Assembly: GCF_900095385.1 (NCBI RefSeq)
Contig: NZ_FMID01000025.1
Coordinates: 1 to 56,263 of the forward strand
Origin: Methanoculleus chikugoensis
Lineage (GTDB): Archaea; Halobacteriota; Methanomicrobia; Methanomicrobiales; Methanoculleaceae
DNA: 56,263 nucleotides
Reading direction: 5' to 3'
The translations under genes were made by a program, and so were the position numbers. The notes below the pieces were generated by a model that saw only the letters and a list, made by a program, of their open reading frames with translations, was not told where the DNA came from and made no database searches. Of the stretch, positions 44,130 to 52,869 are shown in pieces; position 1 is the stretch's first letter; each line of letters starts with the position of its first letter.

Positions 44130-44609
44130 CTATGGTTGGGTTGGTATGTACGCTGAACTGGAGACCCCGTTCGGGGTGACGACCTGAACCCACGCGGGGT
44201 TGATCTCCTCGCCGTACGCGACGGAGATGGTGAGCGTCTCGCCGGGGTCGAGTTCGCCGGGGTGGACGGTGTCCGGGGTTATGTTTCCCCTCTCCCAGCG
44301 GTTCGTGCCGGCCCCGTAGGGGATGTAGACCGGTTCGCCCCCGCTCAGGAGGTAGACGTCGATCGACGGGATCTCGACGACTGGTTCGCTCCCGGTGTTC
44401 TTCACCTCGACGTCGAGGGTCGTGCCGTCGAGGGTCGTGTTCTGGATCGCGATCGCCGTCCGCATCCGGACCTCCTGGTTGGCGGCGAGGTTGCTCTGCG
44501 CTTCGACCATCACCTCCGTGGTGGCGAGGGTGCCGCCGATCAGGACGTAGGCGGTGACGACCAGGAGGAGGATGCCGACTCCGGATGCGACGAGAGGTCC
44601 CGCACTCAT
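44130..44609 (-). CDS. arlG: Archaellum stator protein ArlG (FlaG)
   Basis: A 159-residue protein with one N-terminal membrane helix (GPLVASGVGILLLVVTAYVL) and an extracytoplasmic immunoglobulin-like beta domain (MRTAIAIQNTTLDGTTLDVE, LDPGETLTISVAYGEE). ArlG and ArlF form the filament-like stator that contacts the S-layer. An in-frame TTG at 44615 overlaps the arlF stop; the ATG at 44609 gives the usual length. Confidence 0.88.
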   Translation of the reverse strand: MSAGPLVASGVGILLLVVTAYVLIGGTLATTEVMVEAQSNLAANQEVRMRTAIAIQNTTLDGTTLDVEVKNTGSEPVVEIPSIDVYLLSGGEPVYIPYGAGTNRWERGNITPDTVHPGELDPGETLTISVAYGEEINPAWVQVVTPNGVSSSAYIPTQP

Positions 44610-44611
44610 GG

Positions 44612-45103
44612 TCAATCACTCGCGGTGAAGGTGGTCGACCGGGTGAGCCCCGAGGGGAGGACGAACTGGAAGTAGACGATCTCCCCCTTACTGGGAATCT
44701 TTTGGGGCATCGCCTCGATATAGAGCGTCTCGCCGGGGTCCCAGTAGTTGTTGGTGTCTTCGAGGATCTCGTACTTCCAGGTTCCTCCCTCATCAAGCGT
44801 CGCCGCTCGTGTCAGCCGTATGAAGTTTCCCTGGCTCCCGAGGAAGACGTCGGCTCTCTGTACGCTGGCTTCGGCGATCCTGCCGGTGCCGACGTTCTTC
44901 AGCCAGATCTTTGCGGTGTCCCCACCGGCATACGTCGTGACGATCTTCACGTCGGTGCTCAACCGTTCGTCCACGCTGTGGGAGGACGACGAGATCGTGC
45001 TTGACAGGGTGTAGATGACGGGAAATACTGCGTTAATGAGAACGCCGGCCGATATAATGGCGGCGATCAGGAACATCGCTGTGGTGAAGGTTTCGCTCGA
45101 CAT
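44612..45103 (-). CDS. arlF: Archaellum stator protein ArlF (FlaF)
   Basis: A 163-residue protein with an N-terminal membrane helix (TAMFLIAAIISAGVLINAVF) and an extracytoplasmic beta domain (TAKIWLKNVGTGRI, DPGETLYIEAMPQKIP). ArlF binds S-layer protein in characterised archaea and anchors the motor. It precedes arlG by two bases. The similar beta domains of ArlF and ArlG in tandem are typical of the locus. Confidence 0.88.
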   Translation of the reverse strand: MSSETFTTAMFLIAAIISAGVLINAVFPVIYTLSSTISSSSHSVDERLSTDVKIVTTYAGGDTAKIWLKNVGTGRIAEASVQRADVFLGSQGNFIRLTRAATLDEGGTWKYEILEDTNNYWDPGETLYIEAMPQKIPSKGEIVYFQFVLPSGLTRSTTFTASD

Positions 45104-45123
45104 CCATCATATCCTGTCCGGTA

Positions 45124-45918
45124 TTATATCCTGTCCAGCAACTCAATCCAGGTGTCGCCGGCGTTCCGCCCTTTTGAAGACGCCTTCTCAGCGTCGGGCG
45201 CTTCCGCATCCCGGCGGGAGAGCATCAGCACCTCGATCATGTCGCGGTCGAGCGTCGCGTCGTCGGGGTCGAGGATGCGGTTTAAGACGTAGAGTTCGGA
45301 GACGAACTCATTCGGGCCGATCTCCCTGACCTCCGCCCGGGTCTCGGGGGCCATCCGCATGATCTCTCCTATCTGGTCGGAGACATCTTCGGAGATGTAG
45401 TCCATCGATCGGTAGGCGTCGATCATGATCGTCATGTGCTCGTGCCCGTACTTCCTGCACCCCTGGTGCACCCACTCAAAGAGCCGGTGGACTTTCTGGA
45501 GTTTGAGTTTTCCCGCGGGCTTCGCCCGTGGGAGAGCAGCCATGCTGGTTTCCGGGAAGCCGGCTGCCCCGAGTTCGGTCGGGAAGAGTTCGCCGCCGTC
45601 AAGCCCCTCTATTGCGGTGGTCGCCGGATCGCCGAGACCGGCGGGCATCGCGTCGAGTTTGGACATCTCGTCGTCCGTCTCCTCGTCGACCGAGGCGGTA
45701 TCCTGCGGCCTGAACCCGGCTCCTGAGTAGGCCAGAGTGCCGCTGGTGAACGGGTTGTCCAGTTCGTTCATCCGCTCCCGGAGGTCGATGAGCAGCCGTT
45801 TGATCGACGTCTTGACGAAGTCCAGTTCCTTCTCGAGCGTGTCGAGACGGGCCTCCGGGTCTTCCGAGGACGCACCGGAGAGTATTTTATCGATTTGAGC
45901 CTGGTCTACCCCCACCAT
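45124..45918 (-). CDS. Archaellum cytoplasmic ring protein, ArlD/E type
   Basis: A 264-residue protein. A helical N-terminus (LDTLEKELDFVKTSIKRLLI) is followed by a low-complexity linker (about 60-140) and the conserved ArlD/E domain (LQKVHRLFEWVHQGCRKYG, IDAYRSMDYISED, ELYVLNRILDPDD). ArlC/D/E form the cytoplasmic ring that connects the motor to CheF. Only one such gene is present here. It is the first gene of the arl transcript and its promoter lies at 45941-45954. No archaellin gene (arlB) is adjacent; it must lie elsewhere. Confidence 0.82.
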   Translation of the reverse strand: MVGVDQAQIDKILSGASSEDPEARLDTLEKELDFVKTSIKRLLIDLRERMNELDNPFTSGTLAYSGAGFRPQDTASVDEETDDEMSKLDAMPAGLGDPATTAIEGLDGGELFPTELGAAGFPETSMAALPRAKPAGKLKLQKVHRLFEWVHQGCRKYGHEHMTIMIDAYRSMDYISEDVSDQIGEIMRMAPETRAEVREIGPNEFVSELYVLNRILDPDDATLDRDMIEVLMLSRRDAEAPDAEKASSKGRNAGDTWIELLDRI

Positions 45919-45940
45919 AATATTGAATTATATCATTGTC

Positions 45941-45954
45941 ATAGTTAATAAAAG
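45941..45954 (-). promoter_or_regulatory. Putative TATA box of the arl operon
   Basis: CTTTTATTAACTAT on the minus strand is centred about 29 bp upstream of the ATG at 45918 in AT-rich DNA. A second AT-rich match (GATATAATTC, about 45926-45935) is too close to the start to serve as a TATA box. Confidence 0.45.
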
Positions 45955-46525
45955 TTGCTCATGTTGATATCCGATTTTCGGTCGCCTTAACGTCTTCTGG
46001 ACGTTGTCAAGGGCCTGTTCGGGGTATATGTCTTCGATATTGCCGGGGACTGCCGAACGGTATGGTTCCTGAGGGGCGGGGTGAGGTGAGATGCGGGATC
46101 AGGATCGTGCAGTCGGGTGTTGGCCGCCTGTACGAGTGCTTCTTTTGGAGATGGCGCCCCTGCGTTTCAGGGCATTCAGGGCCGCGCCGGGAGCGCGCAA
46201 ACGGGGCGGTCAGCCAGTCCGGGAGGTGGGAGAGATTCTCACCTTCTCTTCTGCGGAGCGATGGGTTCATACCGGTGCACATCATGATCTGGATGTCGAT
46301 TCGAGTGCGAACCGGGACATCGCTCGGATGGTTTCCTGGCTCCCCTGGTCGCCCCTCACTAATGGCTCCAGCGATGCGCCCCGGTTGTCGCGAGATTTTG
46401 AGGCGATGTACTCCGGAATATTTCTGTGGAATCTGTATGGTGAAAAAAGGTACGCATTAAAAGAATGACATCGTATTTTTCACAAGGCAGGCAGATTCGT
46501 AATTGCCTATTCGTGGGGGCCGACC
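45955..46525. other. Divergent intergenic region, arl operon to glycan genes
   Basis: About 570 bp. Overlapping frames at 46062-46460 and 46091-46468 are Arg/Trp/Pro-rich with no domain, so I treat the region as non-coding. A GC-rich self-complementary patch lies around 46170-46200. The AT-rich run at 46440-46475 may hold the flippase promoter. Confidence 0.4.
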
Positions 46526-48070
46526 GTGCAGATTAAAACTGGAATAAATCAACGTTTTGCCGCTCAGTTGCCTCGTAACCTCGCGGCAAATATCGCCTAT
46601 TTCCTGGTGAATGTTGTTATCGGTGTGCTCCTGGTACCCTACTTCATCAACACCCTCGGGGTCGCAGCTTACGGGATCATCCCTCTCGCGACCTCGATCA
46701 CGGGATATGTGGCGATCGTCGTCCAGTCGCTCAACACTTCGGTCTCCCGGTTCCTCACTGTCGACCTCCAGCGGGAGGATTATGTAGCAGCAAACAGGAC
46801 CTTCAACACCGCGCTCTTTGGGCTTACTGCGGTCATCCTCCTGATGGTCCCGGTCGTCCTCGCGGTCGCTTACTTCGCTCCATCGATTTTCAACGTCCCG
46901 GCCGGACAGGAGGCCGGTGTAGTCCTCCTCTTCCTCGGGGTCTCCGCTGCCTTCCTGATCCGGGCCTGGAGCGGGAACTTCACGGTCCAGCTCTTTGCCT
47001 ACAACCGTCTCGACTTGCAGAACTTCGTCAATATAACAAATGTGGTAGTCCAGGCCGGGATGATCGTCCTCCTCTTCGCTCTCTTCGGCCCCGATCTCGC
47101 CCTCGTCGGCGGCGCGTACCTGGCCGGGGCGGTGGTGGCTTCCGTGGTTTCGATCGCCCTCGCCCGGGGGGTCTGTCCCCATCTTCGGGTCTCGATCCAC
47201 GCCTTTGACCGCAGGAGAGTGAAGGACCTCTGCGGGATGGGGTGGTGGGTGGTCATCAACCAGATCGGCTCCCTCCTCTTTCTCCAGATCGATCTCATCA
47301 TCGTGAACCTCCTCTTCGGGTCGACGTCCGCCGGGGAGTACGCGATCGCTCTCCAGTGGGTGGTGCTTCTGCGGGCGGTCGCCGGAGTGCTCTCCGGCGT
47401 CCTGACGCCGACGATCCTCTCCTGTTATGCCCGGGAACAGACCGGAACCCTGATCCGGGTCACGAAGAGCGCCGTCAAACTGATGGGGCTTGCCATGGCC
47501 CTACCGATTGGCGTCGTCTGCGGGCTTGCCCCGCAGCTCCTCACGGTCTGGGTGGGGGAGCAATTTACCTCCCTTGCCCCGCTGATGGTCCTCCTGACGG
47601 TGCACCTCGCGGTCAACCTCGCGGTGCTGCCCCTCTTCCCGATCAACGTCGCCTATAATCGGGTGCGGGTGCCCGGGCTGGTGACCTTCTTTATGGGGAT
47701 CGGGAATTTCGGCCTTGCGATTGCCCTCCCGCTGCTGACAGGGTGGGGCTATTACGGCGTCGCGGCCGCGGGGGCGATTGTCCTCACGTTGAAGAACGCT
47801 TTCTTCACCCCCTGGTATGCGACGAGGGTGCTTGGGGTTGGGGTCCACACCTTCACGCGGTCGATGCTCCCGGGGATCGTTGCGACGGTTATCGTCGGGG
47901 CCGCGGCGGCAACCCTGGGTGCCGTCGTCCAGCTTCCCGCTCTGATTACGCTCGCCGTTGTCGGTGCGGCTATCGCCCTCGTCTACCTTTGGATGGTCTG
48001 GGCGTTCGGCCTCAGTGGGTATGAACGGAGGCTCTTTGAATCCTACCTTCCTCAGCACTCAGGAGAATGA
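46526..48070 (+). CDS. Polysaccharide/lipid-linked oligosaccharide flippase (MATE/MOP superfamily)
   Basis: A 514-residue polytopic protein with about 14 membrane helices. The N-terminus (LPRNLAANIAYFLVNVVIGV), SLNTSVSRFLTVDLQRED and the central block (GMGWWVVINQIGSLLFLQID) match Wzx/RfbX-type polysaccharide transporters. It should move lipid-linked glycans across the membrane for surface glycoproteins such as archaellins or S-layer. The start is GTG at 46526 (MQIKTGINQRF) without an obvious Shine-Dalgarno. The downstream gene starts five bases after its stop. Confidence 0.85.
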   Translation: MQIKTGINQRFAAQLPRNLAANIAYFLVNVVIGVLLVPYFINTLGVAAYGIIPLATSITGYVAIVVQSLNTSVSRFLTVDLQREDYVAANRTFNTALFGLTAVILLMVPVVLAVAYFAPSIFNVPAGQEAGVVLLFLGVSAAFLIRAWSGNFTVQLFAYNRLDLQNFVNITNVVVQAGMIVLLFALFGPDLALVGGAYLAGAVVASVVSIALARGVCPHLRVSIHAFDRRRVKDLCGMGWWVVINQIGSLLFLQIDLIIVNLLFGSTSAGEYAIALQWVVLLRAVAGVLSGVLTPTILSCYAREQTGTLIRVTKSAVKLMGLAMALPIGVVCGLAPQLLTVWVGEQFTSLAPLMVLLTVHLAVNLAVLPLFPINVAYNRVRVPGLVTFFMGIGNFGLAIALPLLTGWGYYGVAAAGAIVLTLKNAFFTPWYATRVLGVGVHTFTRSMLPGIVATVIVGAAAATLGAVVQLPALITLAVVGAAIALVYLWMVWAFGLSGYERRLFESYLPQHSGE

Positions 48071-48074
48071 TTGC

Positions 48075-49457
48075 GTGAAATCGCCTGTCATTACAAGCGT
48101 TGTTGAACACGATCTCTGCATCGGCTGCGGCCTCTGCGCCGCCCTCTGCCCGCAGGGTATCCTTGCGATGCAATGGAATTGCTACGGGGAGTATAACCCG
48201 GTGGAAACATCGCCTTGCACCACAGAGTGTGGCCTCTGCCTGAAGGCCTGCCCTTTTGCAGACTCCGGGGAGAACGAAGACACCATCGCGAAGCGGCTCT
48301 ACGGTGCTGTCCCGGGCATCCGGCACCGCTCCGAGACCGGTTACTACCTCGCCTCGTACGTCGGCTACTCCGAAAGACACCGGGCGACCAGCGCCTCGGG
48401 CGGGGTGGCGACCTGGCTCCTGGAGGCGCTGCTTCGCGAGGGCATCGTCGACCACGTCATCTGCGTCACCCCTACCGGCGACCCGGAGCGGCTCTTTGCT
48501 TTCCAGGTCTTCGATACCCCGGAGGAGGTCCGCACCGGGGCCGGGTCGGCCTACTATCCGGTGGAGATGTCAGGGGTCATCAGGCAGGTTCTCGAGGTGC
48601 CGGGACGCTACGCCGTCATCGGCCTGCCCTGTTTTATCAAGGCGATCCGGATTGCCCAACTGAGAAATAAAAAACTCCGGGAGCGGATCGTCTTCACCGT
48701 CGGCCTCGTCTGCGGGCAGTTGAAGAGTAAGTATTATACAGCATATCTTGTATTGCTCTCCGGCATGGACAGCAAACCAAGCAGAGTGAAATACCGTTCT
48801 AAAAGACCTGGTGTGCCTGCAGCAGATTACCATTTTGTATGTGAAGGTGTAAACGGGAAAAGGAGCAAGGAAGTATTCTTTAGTAAAGGCATGGGTGAAG
48901 CATGGTTAAACCGCTGGTTTACTATTAACGCCTGTAATTTTTGTGACGATATCTTCGCAGAATGTGCAGATGTCGTATGTATGGATGCCTGGCTGCCCGA
49001 ATATTGGACTGATCCAAATGGACACAACCTAGTAATCATTCGATCCCCACAAATCTTTCAAACGATCATAGGTGGAATACAAAGAGAACAGTTAAAACTA
49101 AAAGATATCTCTATAGATGACGTGATAAGAAGTCAAAATGAAGTAATCTACGGTAAGAGGGTTTTATTATCTTATCGATTAAATTTGGCTCGAAAACAAG
49201 GCAAAAAAAGGCCGCAAAATAAAAGGATAGATGCAGGTGGATCCTACAATTTACTCTTAAGTAAACTCACCCAAAATCTATTGGAAATGCAAAAAGAAAG
49301 CAGAAAATTGTCACAGGCCATTCTTTTTGATAGAGAAGAAGATATTCTTCTGCTCAGAAACAAAATGAGCCCGTATCTCCTTAAAGTATCAAGGGTGAAT
49401 AGAATCTTTCGCATCTGGTCGCTCCCAAGAAGACTTCTGAAACGCATTTCAAAATAG
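48075..49457 (+). CDS. F420 hydrogenase/dehydrogenase beta-subunit-like iron-sulfur protein of a glycan cluster
   Basis: A 460-residue protein starting at GTG 48075 (translated MKSPVITSVVEHD). The N-terminal ferredoxin domain has clusters CIGCGLCAALCP and CTTECGLCLKACP. The FrhB/FdhB-like region follows (SASGGVATWLLEALL, VIGLPCFIKAIR, VGLVCGQLKS), with further Cys in INACNFCDDIFAECADVVC. Proteins of this type are common in exopolysaccharide loci beside pyruvyl transferases and may reduce sugar intermediates; the substrate is not known. Base composition falls abruptly from GC-rich to AT-rich near 48725, inside the gene, so the 5' third and 3' two thirds appear to have different origins. Confidence 0.8.
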   Translation: MKSPVITSVVEHDLCIGCGLCAALCPQGILAMQWNCYGEYNPVETSPCTTECGLCLKACPFADSGENEDTIAKRLYGAVPGIRHRSETGYYLASYVGYSERHRATSASGGVATWLLEALLREGIVDHVICVTPTGDPERLFAFQVFDTPEEVRTGAGSAYYPVEMSGVIRQVLEVPGRYAVIGLPCFIKAIRIAQLRNKKLRERIVFTVGLVCGQLKSKYYTAYLVLLSGMDSKPSRVKYRSKRPGVPAADYHFVCEGVNGKRSKEVFFSKGMGEAWLNRWFTINACNFCDDIFAECADVVCMDAWLPEYWTDPNGHNLVIIRSPQIFQTIIGGIQREQLKLKDISIDDVIRSQNEVIYGKRVLLSYRLNLARKQGKKRPQNKRIDAGGSYNLLLSKLTQNLLEMQKESRKLSQAILFDREEDILLLRNKMSPYLLKVSRVNRIFRIWSLPRRLLKRISK

Positions 49458-49465
49458 TTATATGA
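49456..49465 (+). promoter_or_regulatory. TATA box of the pyruvyl transferase gene
   Basis: AGTTATATGA is centred about 32 bp upstream of the ATG at 49493, right after the preceding stop codon. It would give a nearly leaderless mRNA for the pyruvyl transferase and its coupled glycosyltransferase. Confidence 0.5.
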
Positions 49466-49475
49466 CGTAAAATCC

Positions 49476-49488
49476 ACACAAGATGTGT
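49476..49488. promoter_or_regulatory. Small inverted repeat near the transcription start
   Basis: ACACA-AGA-TGTGT forms a 5-bp perfect inverted repeat between the TATA box and the ATG at 49493. It could be an operator, but it is short and seen once. Confidence 0.25.
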
Positions 49489-49492
49489 AAAT

Positions 49493-50713
49493 ATGAGTAA
49501 TACATTTATTCTCGCGGGAAATGGATCTTACGGCAATAAAGGATGTGAAGCGATAGTTCGTGGGACTACAAAGGTCATCCGGAATTTTTTCAAAAACCCC
49601 TCTTTTCAATGTTATAGTACCTTTGAAAATGATGAAGTTTTTAAGAGACAATCCTCCCACGAAAGTGACAGATCCGTAGTTCACAAAAGCATCTATAGAC
49701 CAAAAGGTGCTGTGCCCCTAGTATTTCGAGCACTAGGTCCTCTTGGCACAAGGATCCGGCAAAAATGTGAGTACAAAAATATGATCTCCGCCCTAGATGA
49801 AGCGTCTGCGGTGCTATCAGTTGGTGGTGATACATATGCTTTCGATTGGGGAATCCCAAGGCTTTACACAGATTTAGACGACGTAGTTATACGAAACAAC
49901 AAACCATTGATTATCTGGTGCGCTTCGATAGGTCCGTTCAATCAAAATCCGAAATATGAGGATTACATCCTCAACCACCTCAAGGACGTGGATGGTCTCT
50001 TCATTCGGGAACCAAAAACAATAGGATATCTTAAAAAAAATGGGATTCAAGATAACGTCTACCATGTAGGGGATCCGGCATTTGTCATGGATCCATCAAA
50101 ACCTAACGCAGATCAGACACCAGTGATAGAAAAGGATGCAATCGGAGTGAACTTAAGTACGTTGATGGCTGGATATGTCACCAATGGAGATAGGGAACAG
50201 TGGGGAAATATCGCTGCGAAACTGATCGAGCAGCTGCATCGTAGTTTTGAGAGACCGATTTACCTGATACCCCACGTAACTCGCCCGGTGCCCAGCGATA
50301 ATGACTATATCTTTTTAAAAAACACCTTAAAGAAGAGTGATATTAACAGTGACGAAATACACCTAATCCCGCCAAACCTTAGTGCTTCAGAATCAAAGTG
50401 GGTCATTGGGAACATGTGCCTCTTTTTGGGATCGAGAATGCATGCAAATATTGCAGCCCTATCATCATGCGTTCCCACTCTATCTCTTGCCTACAGCATA
50501 AAGGCAAAAGGTATTAATATTGACATTTTCGGGTCAGATGATTATTGCTTACAACCGGGAGAAATATCAATTGAGAGGATAATCAACTCCCTTTCCCACC
50601 TCACTGAGGATGAGATGAATGTTAGACAAAAACTGCACGAAGAAATTCCAAAAGTCCAAGAACGGGCATATAACGCAGGGAAGTATCTAAAAGAGATTCT
50701 TGAAGAGCCATGA
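49493..50713 (+). CDS. Polysaccharide pyruvyl transferase family protein (WcaK-like)
   Basis: A 406-residue protein. The N-terminal GNGSYGNKGCEAIVRG, central SVGGDTYAFDW and WCASIGPF, and C-terminal LFLGSRMHANIAALSSCVPT (family SRMHxxI/AL motif) are diagnostic of the PS_pyruv_trans family, which transfers pyruvate from phosphoenolpyruvate to sugar residues. The next gene overlaps by ATGA (50710-50713). The DNA is AT-richer than the rest of the window. Confidence 0.88.
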   Translation: MSNTFILAGNGSYGNKGCEAIVRGTTKVIRNFFKNPSFQCYSTFENDEVFKRQSSHESDRSVVHKSIYRPKGAVPLVFRALGPLGTRIRQKCEYKNMISALDEASAVLSVGGDTYAFDWGIPRLYTDLDDVVIRNNKPLIIWCASIGPFNQNPKYEDYILNHLKDVDGLFIREPKTIGYLKKNGIQDNVYHVGDPAFVMDPSKPNADQTPVIEKDAIGVNLSTLMAGYVTNGDREQWGNIAAKLIEQLHRSFERPIYLIPHVTRPVPSDNDYIFLKNTLKKSDINSDEIHLIPPNLSASESKWVIGNMCLFLGSRMHANIAALSSCVPTLSLAYSIKAKGINIDIFGSDDYCLQPGEISIERIINSLSHLTEDEMNVRQKLHEEIPKVQERAYNAGKYLKEILEEP

Positions 50714-51681
50714 AGCCGGATATCTCCATAATCATACCTTTATTGAACAAAGGACCCCATATACAACGGGCATTGCAATCTGTAATGGATCAGACCATTC
50801 AGAATTTTGAGATCATCGTAGTTGATGGGGGATCAACAGACTATGGCCCAGATGTGGTGGAGATGTTTGATGACTCCCGGATACGGTTTGTTCAACAAGA
50901 AGGAACCGGGGTTTCGGCTGCCAGGAATCAGGGGGTGAGCATAAGCCAGAGTGACTTCATCGCATTTCTGGATGCCGATGATGAGTGGATGCCCCGCCAT
51001 CTCGAAACAATTCAAAGATTAAGAAATATGTTTCCGCAAGCAGGGGCCTATACGACGGCATACAAGATTCAGGAGGTCAGTGGTAAGTTTCGAGGGGCAA
51101 AATATAGGGCGATTCCACCCGCACCCTGGGAGGGGTTGATCCCGAACTATTTTAAGTCCGGCACACTTGGCGAGTATCCCGTGTGGACGTCCGCGGTATG
51201 TATGCCAAAGAAGATCTTCCTTGAAGTGGGCGGGTTCCCAGAGAATTCGTGGTATGGAGAGGATGCTGACCTATTCGGTAAGATTGCGTTAAAATATCCT
51301 ATTGCTTTCAGTTGGTACATAGGCGCAATCTATCATTTGGAGGCCACTAATAGAGCCTGTGAGCGACAACTTCCTCTTGATCCTGAGCCGTTTGTGAAAA
51401 CTGCGCTACAATTAGTAGAAATCGATGCAATCCCCAAAGATTTGCTGAATGATGTAAAAGAGTATGTAGCTAAAAAGGAAATCAGCAGAGCTTCAAGAAA
51501 TCTTGATGCGGGTCAAATAGAAAAAGCAATTCAAATATTGAAGGTACATAAATCTAGTTGCTGTCGATGCAAACGGTTGCTCTTACTTGCGATAGGTATC
51601 ATGCCTTATCCAGCATTTCAAATGGCTCTCAAATTAAAGAAAATGTTTAATCGCTGCATTAGAATCGCGATAAGCCAATAA
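50710..51681 (+). CDS. Family 2 glycosyltransferase
   Basis: A 323-residue GT-A enzyme: N-terminal ISIIIPLLNKGPHIQRALQS, nucleotide-sugar site IIVVDGGSTDYGPDV, DxD region AFLDADDEWMP, and acceptor-site GGFPENSWYGEDADLFG. No membrane segments apart from a mildly hydrophobic C-terminus. It shares most of its length with the gene at 51852 and must be a tandem duplicate. Translationally coupled to the pyruvyl transferase. Confidence 0.88.
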   Translation: MKPDISIIIPLLNKGPHIQRALQSVMDQTIQNFEIIVVDGGSTDYGPDVVEMFDDSRIRFVQQEGTGVSAARNQGVSISQSDFIAFLDADDEWMPRHLETIQRLRNMFPQAGAYTTAYKIQEVSGKFRGAKYRAIPPAPWEGLIPNYFKSGTLGEYPVWTSAVCMPKKIFLEVGGFPENSWYGEDADLFGKIALKYPIAFSWYIGAIYHLEATNRACERQLPLDPEPFVKTALQLVEIDAIPKDLLNDVKEYVAKKEISRASRNLDAGQIEKAIQILKVHKSSCCRCKRLLLLAIGIMPYPAFQMALKLKKMFNRCIRIAISQ

Positions 51682-51691
51682 TGGGAGATGA

Positions 51692-51850
51692 ATGTTCAAA
51701 CGGAACTACTCTACCAATATAGAAGAGGCGGGCACACGGACAAGCGCTGTGCTCTCTTCAGACATCATGGATATTGCACGGAACCCACGATTACGGTGGG
51801 CAGCGCTGGGTGTCGAGGTAGAACCTAAAGGCCTTCTTGGAGATAATTGA
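51692..51850 (+). CDS. Small 52-residue ORF between paired glycosyltransferases
   Basis: The frame starts at ATG 51692, preceded by GGGAGATG, and ends at TGA 51848-51850, one base before the next ATG. The peptide (MFKRNYSTNIEEAGTRTSAV, then DIARNPRLRWAALGVEVEP) is protein-like in composition. I recognise no family. It may be a true small gene or the 3' remnant of a gene lost when the glycosyltransferases duplicated. Confidence 0.4.
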   Translation: MFKRNYSTNIEEAGTRTSAVLSSDIMDIARNPRLRWAALGVEVEPKGLLGDN

Positions 51851-51851
51851 T

Positions 51852-52790
51852 ATGTCCGATGTGGTAGCAGTTTCGGTTGTTATTCCTCTCTATAACAAAG
51901 GCCCTCATGTCGCTTGTGCTATCCAATCTGTCTTAAGTCAGACCGAGCAATGCTTTGAAATTATCATCGTAGATGGGCAGTCTACAGATGAAGGACCAGA
52001 AATTGTCAAGTCCTTTAAAAATCAACGTATATTCTTCTATGAGCAGGTGGGTTCGGGTGTTTCCTCTGCTCGGAATGAAGGTGTCTGCCACTCGAAATCG
52101 GATTTCATCGCATTCCTCGATGCCGATGATGAGTGGATGCCTGATCACCTCGAAACATTGTTACGGTTATGCAGAAAGTACCCTGAGGCTGGTGTATACA
52201 CAACCGCGTATCTTGTAAGATATCCCAATTCCCGGATGGTATTAGCGAATATCCATGCGGTTCCGGAGAGGCCTTGGGAGGGATTGCTCCCGAGTTATTT
52301 CAAGTCTGCTGCCTTTGGAGATCCACCGGTATGGACATCTGTGGTGGGCATACCTAAACGGATTTTGGAAGAGATGGGCGGTTTTAACACTGATGCATGG
52401 TGGGGAGAAGATACCGATTTATGGGGGCGGATTGCTTTGAAGTATCCCGTTGCATTCTCATGGAATATCGGCGCAATATACCATACAGAAGCGGTGAACA
52501 GGATCCCACATCGTGTCATGGCTGTTGAGGAAAACCCGTTTATTACCACAGTCAAAGAATATCTTGCAATGCAAGAAGTATCTCCCGAACTTTTGAGAGA
52601 TCTTTATACATATGTTGATAAAAAAAGAGTTGAGACTGCTATAATTAATGTTAGATCTGGTTGCCAGAGTCTGGCACGTCAACAGTTATTAAGTTGCAAA
52701 CCTCGCTCTATCACGGGTAAGTGGCTCAAAGTATTTATATTGACGCTATTGCCCCAATCAATAGTAACCTGGCTCCTAACTGCCAGATAA
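51852..52790 (+). CDS. Family 2 glycosyltransferase, paralogue of the gene at 50710
   Basis: A 312-residue GT-A enzyme. It repeats almost every motif of the upstream copy: VSVVIPLYNKGPHVACAIQS, EIIIVDGQSTDEGPEIVKSF, GSGVSSARNEG, AFLDADDEWMPDHLETL and GGFNTDAWWGEDTDLWG. The start at ATG 51852 follows GGAGATAATTG; a TTG at 51837 is in frame. The C-terminal 80 residues have drifted most, which fits altered acceptor specificity (inference). Confidence 0.88.
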   Translation: MSDVVAVSVVIPLYNKGPHVACAIQSVLSQTEQCFEIIIVDGQSTDEGPEIVKSFKNQRIFFYEQVGSGVSSARNEGVCHSKSDFIAFLDADDEWMPDHLETLLRLCRKYPEAGVYTTAYLVRYPNSRMVLANIHAVPERPWEGLLPSYFKSAAFGDPPVWTSVVGIPKRILEEMGGFNTDAWWGEDTDLWGRIALKYPVAFSWNIGAIYHTEAVNRIPHRVMAVEENPFITTVKEYLAMQEVSPELLRDLYTYVDKKRVETAIINVRSGCQSLARQQLLSCKPRSITGKWLKVFILTLLPQSIVTWLLTAR

Positions 52791-52869
52791 AGAATGACCT
52801 TTTGGTGATATTTTGAGATCCAGCTGTTATATAGTCATTCTAGGGCTGATGTCAGGATAAATTATGATG

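Noticed and set aside
46062-46468. Overlapping ORFs of 125-132 codons between the arl operon and the flippase
   Set aside because: Unusual Trp/Arg/Pro-rich composition, no signal or domain, and two frames equally open; more likely GC-driven open frames.
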